This document shows, in pieces, positions 1 to 5,080 of a stretch of 15,303 bases of DNA. Below the pieces are notes generated by a model, which did not search any database, was not told where the DNA came from, and saw only the letters and a list, made by a program, of their open reading frames with translations. Source of the stretch: an uncultured bacterium (lineage in GTDB: Bacteria > Planctomycetota > Phycisphaerae > Phycisphaerales > UBA1924); contig CALKYH010000278.1 in assembly GCA_938003595.1 (NCBI GenBank), positions 1-15,303 of the forward strand, written 5' to 3'. Each line of letters starts with the position of its first letter. Position 1 is the first letter of the stretch. Position numbers and translations under genes: made by a program.

Positions 1-1348
1 GCGCGGAGAGCACGCCCATCATGGCGCCGCCCAGCAGCAGGCCGATGCCCAGCGGGCGGTTGAAGGCTATTCGCCCGACATTCGGGACCTCGTGCGGCGC
101 CACGGTCGGCGGGATGAAGCCCATCCGGTAGGCGATCGGGTTCAGCAGGAAGTACGCCAGCACGCCGCCCGCGAGCACCATCAGGCCGGGCTTGCCGGAC
201 AGGTACCCCGCGCCCAGCGACAGCGGCGTGATCGCGAGCACGAAGAAGAAGTACGAGGGGATGCCCAGCAGCCGGCCCAGGTCGAAGTGCTCGTTGTCGA
301 GCACGAGGTCGGCCTGGCCGTCGCCGTCGTGATCGACCTCCGGATCGAGCGAGCCGTCCGCGAGCTTGCGCTCGGGCAAGCGGAAGCCCAGGTCGCTGTA
401 GCCCCAGAGCGGCTTGGTGGCCCAGCCGACATTGCGCGACTTGAGCGACGCCCAGCTGCGCTCGCCGGTCGAGGCCTCGTACGCGGCGATGTAGGCCTTG
501 GGATTCAGCGGATCCGTCGAGGCGCCCGCGGCCATCGCGGCGTCGGCCTCAAGCCGCGCCACGAGATTCGCGGCCTCCTTGTTCGACGGATCCTTGCCCG
601 CCTCGGCGCGGGCCTCGCTGAGGTCGCTGTAGAGGTGGCCGAGCGCGATCGCTTCCTGCGGCGCCCCGCCCGCGTCGATCCACGACTGGATCGCCAGCGT
701 CGTGTCGCGCGTCTGCCCGTCGATCTTGCCGGTCTCGACCAGCCGGTCGAGCTCGCCGACATCGGCGTTGAACCGCAGCGCCGGCAGCGCCACCGGGAAC
801 CGGATGATCGCGGCCAGCGCGATGCCGCTCAGCAGCACGATCGCCTTCTTGGGGCCGGCGCCGGGGCTCTTGAGGATCGCGGCGACCGCCGTGCCGGAGG
901 GGAAGCGCAGGCGGTCGATCTCGATCATCTGCTTGCGCAAGGGAATGATGAACGCCACGCCCAGCACCACGCCCGCGACGCACGAGGCCGTGAGCACCCA
1001 GAAGTTCGGATCGGACCAGGACAGCGTGTAGCCCAGCAGCAGCAGCACGGGCACGGTGAAGATGATGCCCGAGTTCACCGTGTCCACCGCGGAGCCGACG
1101 GTCTGCGTGATGTTGACCTCGAGGATCGAGCCCTTGCGCAGGATGCCGCGCAGGACGCCGAAGCCCAGCACCGCCGCGATCGGCGAGCCGACGATCGTGA
1201 AGCCGATCTTCAGGCCCGCGTAGGCGATGGCGGCGTTGATGACGATGCCGATGAGCAGCCCGAAGATGATCGCGCTGGCCGTGACCTCGCGGTACCGCGC
1301 CCCGCGGCTCGCTACGGGGTCCGGCATCGTCGGGGGAGCGGTGGACAT
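1..1348 (-). CDS. OPT family oligopeptide transporter, 3' end cut by window edge
   Basis: Inner-membrane secondary transporter of the OPT superfamily (peptides or metal-chelate peptides, driven by the ion gradient); the substrate cannot be read from sequence. About 449 residues are present and the gene continues past the left edge. After a short polar N-terminus come hydrophobic helices with family-typical stretches: an AYAGLKIGFTI segment, GILRKGSILEVNITQT, and SAVDTVNSGIIFTVP. Roughly residues 190-355 form a polar, Ala-rich insert without membrane segments. It ends in a calcium-loop-like DHDGDGQAD (339-347) just before hydrophobic helices resume at PSYFFFVLAITPL. The start is fixed by a perfect AAGGAGG (1356-1362) seven bases upstream of ATG. 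fliN lies 118 bp upstream on the same strand, but the strong own SD and unrelated role suggest no functional link. OPT assignment is by remembered family pattern; I am fairly sure. Confidence 0.85.
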   Translation of the reverse strand, partial: MSTAPPTMPDPVASRGARYREVTASAIIFGLLIGIVINAAIAYAGLKIGFTIVGSPIAAVLGFGVLRGILRKGSILEVNITQTVGSAVDTVNSGIIFTVPVLLLLGYTLSWSDPNFWVLTASCVAGVVLGVAFIIPLRKQMIEIDRLRFPSGTAVAAILKSPGAGPKKAIVLLSGIALAAIIRFPVALPALRFNADVGELDRLVETGKIDGQTRDTTLAIQSWIDAGGAPQEAIALGHLYSDLSEARAEAGKDPSNKEAANLVARLEADAAMAAGASTDPLNPKAYIAAYEASTGERSWASLKSRNVGWATKPLWGYSDLGFRLPERKLADGSLDPEVDHDGDGQADLVLDNEHFDLGRLLGIPSYFFFVLAITPLSLGAGYLSGKPGLMVLAGGVLAYFLLNPIAYRMGFIPPTVAPHEVPNVGRIAFNRPLGIGLLLGGAMMGVLSA

Positions 1349-1466
1349 GGTCACGCCTCCTTGCGGGCTGGACGCGGCGGAGCGCCGCGCATGCACGCAT
1401 CCTGACGGCCCATGGCCGATCGTTCAAGTGGCGGGCGCGAATCGCGGATGGCGCCGGAGCGCCCGA

Positions 1467-1799
1467 TCAGGCTTCTTCGACGACCGCTTCCTCGGGAACC
1501 TCGGCCTCGTCCTCGGCCCGGGGCGCGGGGACGGCGCCGCCGAGGGCCTGGATGCGCTTCCGGATGTCGCCGATGTAGGCGACCTTCAGCCCGAAGTTCT
1601 CACCGACCTTCACGGCGATGCCGGAGCCGATGGCCTTGTTGTTCACCAGGATCTCCAGTTCCTCGTCGGCGGTCTTGGGCAACTGGATGATGGCGCCGGG
1701 GGCCAGAGACAGGACCTCGTTCACGGTCATCGCCCGTGTCCCAAGCTGCACAATCACAGGGACTTCCAGCTTCAGGATGGAGCGCAGCTCGGCGGGCAT
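1467..1799 (-). CDS. fliN: Flagellar motor switch protein FliN (SpoA-domain protein)
   Basis: Component of the flagellar C-ring at the cytoplasmic face of the motor, where FliN with FliM and FliG sets rotation direction and helps dock export cargo. The 110-residue product is almost entirely one SpoA (FliM/FliN C-terminal) domain: ILKLEVPVIVQLG near residue 8, then the typical VNEVLSLAPGAIIQL core, then LEILVNNKAIGSGIAVKVGENFGLKV and IGDIRKRI. An acidic Glu/Ala-rich tail follows from about residue 90. Length is at the short end for FliN, and there is no FliY-type N-terminal extension. No clear Shine-Dalgarno precedes the ATG. It stands alone, away from other C-ring genes, divergent from acpS. 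A type III secretion SpoA protein (YscQ/HrcQb type) is formally possible, but fliD and fliS nearby favour the flagellar role. Confidence 0.88.
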   Translation of the reverse strand: MPAELRSILKLEVPVIVQLGTRAMTVNEVLSLAPGAIIQLPKTADEELEILVNNKAIGSGIAVKVGENFGLKVAYIGDIRKRIQALGGAVPAPRAEDEAEVPEEAVVEEA

Positions 1800-1896
1800 G
1801 GGTCAGGTTGATATCGGCCCGATCCGGTCCGGGGCTGGAGCCCCCTTTCCGGCTCGGGATCCCCGCTCCCGGCCCCCGATTCCCTAGGATCGGGGC
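1800..1896. promoter_or_regulatory. Divergent fliN/acpS intergenic region with two inverted repeats
   Basis: This 97-bp gap must hold promoters for both divergent genes. It contains two hairpin-capable repeats: GGGGC-TGGA-GCCCC at 1831-1844, and CCCCGAT (1874-1880) paired with ATCGGGG (1889-1895), whose 8-base loop contains the palindrome CCTAGG. The second ends one base before the acpS GTG, so it overlaps the place where a ribosome binding site should be. On the fliN side the minus strand reads GCCGATATC about 13 bases before the ATG. That resembles a sigma-28 -10 element (GCCGATAA), but I find no matching -35 TAAA. Confidence 0.4.
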
Positions 1897-2295
1897 GTGC
1901 CCGTCGTCGCCCATGGTGTTGACCTCGTCCGCGTCGATCGCGTCGCCCGGCTGCTGCAGGAGCACGGCGATCGCTTCCTCGAGCGGTGCTTTACGCCCAG
2001 GGAGGCCGCTTACAACGCCGAGAGTCGACGCCGGGCCGAGCACCTGGCGGTGCGGTTCGCGGCGAAGGAGGCCGCGTTCAAGGCGCTGGGCGTCGGTTGG
2101 GGGGCGGACGCCTCCTGGACCGAGGCCGAGGTGGTGAAACGCCCTTCTGGCGAGCCGACCCTGGCGCTCTCAGGGAAACTGGCGGCGCTCGCGGAGGCCC
2201 GCGGCGTCCGGTCTTGGCATCTGTCACTGAGCCATACCGACGGCATCGCGATGGCCTCGGTCATCGGGGACTCCGGCCCGAATCAGGGAGTTTGA
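1897..2295 (+). CDS. acpS: Holo-[acyl-carrier-protein] synthase AcpS
   Basis: Phosphopantetheinyl transferase that moves 4'-phosphopantetheine from coenzyme A onto the conserved serine of apo-acyl carrier protein, making active ACP for fatty acid synthesis in the cytoplasm. The 132 residues show the AcpS signatures: GVDLVRVDR at the N-terminus (D9, a metal/CoA-binding position), RFAAKEAAFKALG at 53-65 (E58 and K62, catalytic helix), and WHLSLSHTDGIAMA near the C-terminus. Length matches the usual 120-135. The start must be GTG: an in-frame TAG lies 12 bases upstream at 1885 and a later start would remove the first motif. There is no ordinary Shine-Dalgarno; a small inverted repeat sits directly before the start codon. 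The last ten residues or so (DSGPNQGV) look like an unconserved tail. Confidence 0.93.
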   Translation: MPVVAHGVDLVRVDRVARLLQEHGDRFLERCFTPREAAYNAESRRRAEHLAVRFAAKEAAFKALGVGWGADASWTEAEVVKRPSGEPTLALSGKLAALAEARGVRSWHLSLSHTDGIAMASVIGDSGPNQGV

Positions 2296-2303
2296 GCGTC
2301 GGG

Positions 2304-2333
2304 TTGGCGGTCGTTCGGTTTCCCGGCGATAAT
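2304..2333 (+). promoter_or_regulatory. Candidate promoter for the SPOR-like gene
   Basis: TTGGCG (2304-2309) and GATAAT (2328-2333) match the sigma-70 type -35 and -10 boxes at 4/6 and 5/6 positions, with an 18-base spacer. The -10 box ends 8 bases before the ATG at 2342, so a normal start site would fall at or within a couple of bases of the start codon, giving a leaderless or almost leaderless mRNA. This fits the absence of a Shine-Dalgarno there. Predicted by eye only. Confidence 0.35.
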
Positions 2334-2341
2334 GCCTGCGC

Positions 2342-3082
2342 ATGTCACCCCCGCGCCGAGGTCCAGCGTTGTACGAGTTGATCCGCGATAAGCCGCGGGT
2401 CCGCGTGCCTGTCGATGGCGACCGGCCTGCTCGCGAGCCGTCGGCGCCGGTGGCGGGCGCCGGGGCTCCGCAGATCTTCTCGGGAGCGGGGCGGAGCATC
2501 CGGGTGCCGATGGGATATGTGTTCCTGGCGGTCGCCGCGGGCATCGCCCTGCTGTTCGTGGGGTTCTTCATCGGGCACTCGCGGGCGAATTCCAAGGCCT
2601 TGGCCGACCGCCGGGCCCAGTCCGCGGCGCTGCTGGAGGATTCCGTCGCGGACCCCCTCGCCGAGTTGGGATCGAGGGTAAACCCTCAAGCCAACCAGCC
2701 CCCGGTGAACTCGCCGGTTCGCCCGGCCGGTGGTGGATCGCCGACGACGCAGCCGGATGCGGGCCGGGCCTCCGCCGCGGTGGGCCTGGACCCCCGGGCG
2801 CCGGGGCTGAACTACTTCATCTGCGCTCGTCTGCGCGAGCCGGAGGCGATCCGGGCGGCCGAATTCCTTTCGGCCAACGGGGTTGCCGCCGCGGTGACGC
2901 CCGCGGATAATCCCACCCTCCGCCTGGTGGTGGCGACGCGCGGGTTCACCCGCGAGGAGATGCGTGGGGGCGAGGCGGCGGGTCTGCGAGCGCGGATCAC
3001 GAGCCTCGGGCGGATATACAAGGACCAGCAGAAGGGGCCGACGAACTTCCACGATGTCTACCCCGAGAAGTACCAGCCCTGA
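2342..3082 (+). CDS. Membrane-anchored SPOR-like protein of unknown function
   Basis: I do not recognise a named family. The 246-residue product has a cytosolic basic N-terminus with an ALYELIRDKPRV stretch. One clear membrane helix follows at about residues 56-79 (MGYVFLAVAAGIALLFVGFFIGHS). A Pro/Gly-rich flexible linker runs from about 105 to 150. A small C-terminal alpha/beta region from about 156 (LNYFICARLREPEAIRAAEFLSANG...) has the rhythm of a SPOR domain: strand, helix with 'A..F...', then a second strand. That architecture suggests a bitopic envelope protein with its C-terminal domain outside the membrane, possibly binding peptidoglycan; this is inference and the SPOR match is not certain. 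The C-terminus (FHDVYPEKYQP) is Tyr/Pro-rich. The start lacks a Shine-Dalgarno but follows a plausible promoter closely. The small basic protein gene starts 21 bases downstream of its stop, so the two may be cotranscribed. Confidence 0.7.
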   Translation: MSPPRRGPALYELIRDKPRVRVPVDGDRPAREPSAPVAGAGAPQIFSGAGRSIRVPMGYVFLAVAAGIALLFVGFFIGHSRANSKALADRRAQSAALLEDSVADPLAELGSRVNPQANQPPVNSPVRPAGGGSPTTQPDAGRASAAVGLDPRAPGLNYFICARLREPEAIRAAEFLSANGVAAAVTPADNPTLRLVVATRGFTREEMRGGEAAGLRARITSLGRIYKDQQKGPTNFHDVYPEKYQP

Positions 3083-3103
3083 CCTATCGAAGCGAGGACG
3101 ACC

Positions 3104-3274
3104 ATGAGCATCCATCCCAGCCTCAAGACTTCCGGCGGCCTCGAGTCTCGTCGCTCCGTCATGAAGCGGACCGAGCGCCTCGAGAAGCTCGCCGCGACCA
3201 AGGGCTTCGACGCCGAGAAGAAGCCGGTTCTTGGTCTGCCCAAGACCTCGACGAAGGTCGGCGGCGCGCACTGA
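3104..3274 (+). CDS. PVC-group small basic protein (56 residues)
   Basis: A short, highly basic cytoplasmic protein (MSIHPSLKTSGG... ending KTSTKVGGAH) with many Lys and Arg residues. The 'HPSLK' beginning, the central KRTERLEKL, the 'TKGFD' turn and the 'VLGLPKT' ending match my memory of the small basic protein family found in Planctomycetes, Verrucomicrobia and Chlamydiae. Its role is not established; charge and abundance suggest a ribosome- or nucleic-acid-associated protein. The start is supported by GAGGA (3094-3098) five bases before the ATG, third codon positions are nearly all G or C, and a strong intrinsic terminator follows 26 bases after the stop. It lies 21 bp behind the SPOR-like gene and ends that transcription unit. 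Its short length makes it easy for gene finders to miss. Confidence 0.85.
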   Translation: MSIHPSLKTSGGLESRRSVMKRTERLEKLAATKGFDAEKKPVLGLPKTSTKVGGAH

Positions 3275-3300
3275 CGCGTCGTGACGCCGTGTGATTCCCC

Positions 3301-3332
3301 GGAGGGCGGCTCGCCGCCCTTCGTTCGTTTTT
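3301..3332 (+). terminator. Rho-independent terminator after the small basic protein gene
   Basis: AGGGCGG (3303-3309) pairs with CCGCCCT (3314-3320) around a CTCG tetraloop. Two further pairs (G3302-T3321, G3301-C3322) extend the stem to 9, and GTTCGTTTTTG follows. Stem, loop and T-rich tail are all in the plus-strand direction. It separates the acpS/SPOR/small-basic-protein stretch from the aminotransferase. Confidence 0.8.
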
Positions 3333-3381
3333 GCGTCGCGGCCCGAGAGACCTCGGACGCTTCAAGGGCATTCAATCCGCC

Positions 3382-4539
3382 ATGGACATCGACCGCCTGC
3401 TCAGCCCGCGTGCCCGCTCGATCGACGCCTCCGGCATCCGGCGCGTGTTCGAGCTGGGCGCGAAGCTCAAGGACCCGATCAATCTCTCGATCGGCCAGCC
3501 GGACTTTCCCGTGCCCGAGGCGATCAAGAACGCCGTGATCGACGCCGTGCGCTTCGACCGCAACGGCTACACGCTGACGCAGGGCATCCCGGAGCTCCGC
3601 GCGCGGATCGAGGCGCACCTGGAGGCCACGCTGGGCTGGCCCCGTGGCGAGTACGGCGTGCTGGTGACCTCCGGCACCTCGGGGGCGCTGTTCCTGTCCG
3701 CGATGGCCATGCTGGGCGAGGGCGCCGAGATGCTCGCGCCGGACCCCTATTTCGTGCTCTATCCCAATCTGGCCACGCTGTTCGGCGGGCGCGCGGCGTT
3801 GTGCGACACCTACCCGGACTTCAAGCTCACCGCGGAGCGCGCGGCGCCGCTCCTCACCGATCGCACGCGGTTCGTCCTGAACTGTTCGCCCGGCAACCCC
3901 TCGGGCGTGACGATGACGCAGGCCGAGCAGTTCGCGCTGCACGATCTGTGCCGCGAGCGGGGCACGCTGCTGATCTCCGACGAGATTTATGATCGCTTCG
4001 TGTTCCCGCCGTTCGAGGGCGAGGCGCCCTCGCCGTGCAAGCCCCGGCCCGGCTGCGAGCGTCCGTGGGAGAGCGCGCTGCTGGTGCGGGGCTTCGGCAA
4101 GACCTACGGCGCCACCGGCTGGCGGATCGGATACGCCGCGGGCCCCAAGCGGCTCATCGAGGAGATGAGCAAGATGCAGCAGTACACCTATGTCTGCGCG
4201 CCGTCGATGGCGCAGTGGGGCGCGATCGCGGCGTTCGACACCGACATCAGCGGCCTGGTGAGCGCGTACGCGAAGCGGCGGGACCGCGTCGTCGAGCGGC
4301 TCGGCGCCGTGACGGAGCTGGCCACGCCCACGGGCGCGTTCTACGCCTTCCCGCGCGTGCCGGAGCGGCTGGGCCTGACGGGCCGGCAGTTCGTGGAGAA
4401 AGCCATCGAGCGCGGCGTGCTCATCATCCCCGGCTCGGTGTTCTCGCGGCGCGACACGCACTTCCGCCTGTCGTTCGCGACGGACGAGCGCACGCTGGAG
4501 CGCGGGCTGGATGTGCTGGTGGACCTGATGAAGGGCTGA
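3382..4539 (+). CDS. PLP-dependent class I/II aminotransferase
   Basis: Cytoplasmic fold-type I aminotransferase using pyridoxal phosphate to move amino groups between an amino acid and a 2-oxo acid; the substrate is not readable, and aspartate/alanine/aromatic-type donors are all possible. The 385-residue product has the expected landmarks: INLSIGQPDFPVP near 33-45, the SGTSGAL phosphate-binding region near 97, SPGNPSG with PLP-contacting N172, DEIYD with D200 and Y203, the Schiff-base lysine K240 in GFGKTYGATGWRIGY, and the carboxylate-binding R362 in HFRLSFA. The ATG at 3382 is chosen because family alignment begins right after it and the upstream in-frame region runs into the preceding terminator; no strong Shine-Dalgarno is visible. 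It is transcribed alone and converges on fliS. Confidence 0.9.
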   Translation: MDIDRLLSPRARSIDASGIRRVFELGAKLKDPINLSIGQPDFPVPEAIKNAVIDAVRFDRNGYTLTQGIPELRARIEAHLEATLGWPRGEYGVLVTSGTSGALFLSAMAMLGEGAEMLAPDPYFVLYPNLATLFGGRAALCDTYPDFKLTAERAAPLLTDRTRFVLNCSPGNPSGVTMTQAEQFALHDLCRERGTLLISDEIYDRFVFPPFEGEAPSPCKPRPGCERPWESALLVRGFGKTYGATGWRIGYAAGPKRLIEEMSKMQQYTYVCAPSMAQWGAIAAFDTDISGLVSAYAKRRDRVVERLGAVTELATPTGAFYAFPRVPERLGLTGRQFVEKAIERGVLIIPGSVFSRRDTHFRLSFATDERTLERGLDVLVDLMKG

Positions 4540-4558
4540 GGCGCCCGGCGGGCGTCAG
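4534..4558. terminator. GC hairpin shared by convergent aminotransferase and fliS ends
   Basis: Only 15 bases separate the two convergent stop codons. Across them GGCGCCC (4540-4546) can pair with GGGCGTC (4550-4556) through one G-U pair. Alternatively CTGA+CGCCC pairs with GGGCG+TCAG with a two-base bulge, which places both TGA codons in the stem. There is no T-run on either strand, so intrinsic termination would be weak. Tentative. Confidence 0.3.
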
Positions 4559-5034
4559 CCCTCGATCGACAGCGGCACGCGGCGCGGGCTGGTCGAGGGG
4601 GCGTCCGGCGTGGGGATCGGCGTGCCCGACTCCATAGAGATCCCGGCGGCGCGCTCTTCGGCCAGGCGCTTCATGACCAGGACCCAGGTCTCCCGCTCGT
4701 ACTCGAGCAGCTGGATGACTTCGTCCACGATCGCGGGGTTCTTCTCGAGGTTGGCGTCGATGAGGCGGCTGTACATGAACATGTAGAGCCCACGCATGCG
4801 GGCGCACAGCTCGGGGGCGACCTCGGTCTTCATCGAAGTCACCAGCTCGAGCAGGATGTTCTTGCAGGAGGACAGCCCGTTGAAGGACAGCTCGTAGTTC
4901 CTGGTGGCCAGGCCCTCGCCGCCCTGTCGGGCGAAGCGGATGGCGCCGTCCAGGAGCATCAGGCGAAGCTCCTCCGGGCTGGCGGAGAAGACCTTGCTGC
5001 GGAGATACGCGCTGGCTTTGTCCTGAGAGCTCAT
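4555..5034 (-). CDS. fliS: Flagellar export chaperone FliS
   Basis: Cytoplasmic chaperone that holds newly made flagellin unpolymerised and delivers it to the flagellar type III export gate. The 159-residue product begins like FliS: ASAYLRSKVFSASPEELRLMLLDGAIRFARQG, with the conserved Tyr and the 'SPEEL..MLLDGA' helix. It continues with helices including a LLELVTSMKTEVAPEL stretch and LYMFMYSRLIDANLEKNPAIVDEVIQLLEYERETW, the typical C-terminal flagellin-binding helix pair. FliS is usually about 125-140 residues; here a Pro/Ser/Thr-rich tail from about residue 133 (GTPIPTPDAPSTSP) lengthens it. It follows fliD by 46 bp on the same strand. No good Shine-Dalgarno is visible, so translation may depend on the fliD transcript. 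The fliD-fliS order is the classical one. Confidence 0.92.
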   Translation of the reverse strand: MSSQDKASAYLRSKVFSASPEELRLMLLDGAIRFARQGGEGLATRNYELSFNGLSSCKNILLELVTSMKTEVAPELCARMRGLYMFMYSRLIDANLEKNPAIVDEVIQLLEYERETWVLVMKRLAEERAAGISMESGTPIPTPDAPSTSPRRVPLSIEG

Positions 5035-5080
5035 CGTGGGAGTGTGGATCGGCCTGTTATCGGGGCGACTTGAGCCGGGT

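Noticed and set aside
92..1405. Plus-strand frame opposite the OPT gene
   Set aside because: Low-complexity Arg/Ala/Asp product; the minus frame has membrane helices, OPT motifs and a perfect Shine-Dalgarno.
1450..1463. GGCGC-CGGA-GCGCC hairpin after fliN as a terminator
   Set aside because: Only five base pairs and no T-run on the minus strand.
1800..1815. GCCGATAT near fliN as a sigma-28 flagellar -10 box
   Set aside because: No TAAA-type -35 element at about 15 bases upstream; the single 8-mer is too weak in a GC-rich sequence.
3331..3381. Earlier start codon for the aminotransferase
   Set aside because: The extension (MRRGPRDLGRFKGIQSA) is not family-like and begins inside the tail of the preceding terminator.
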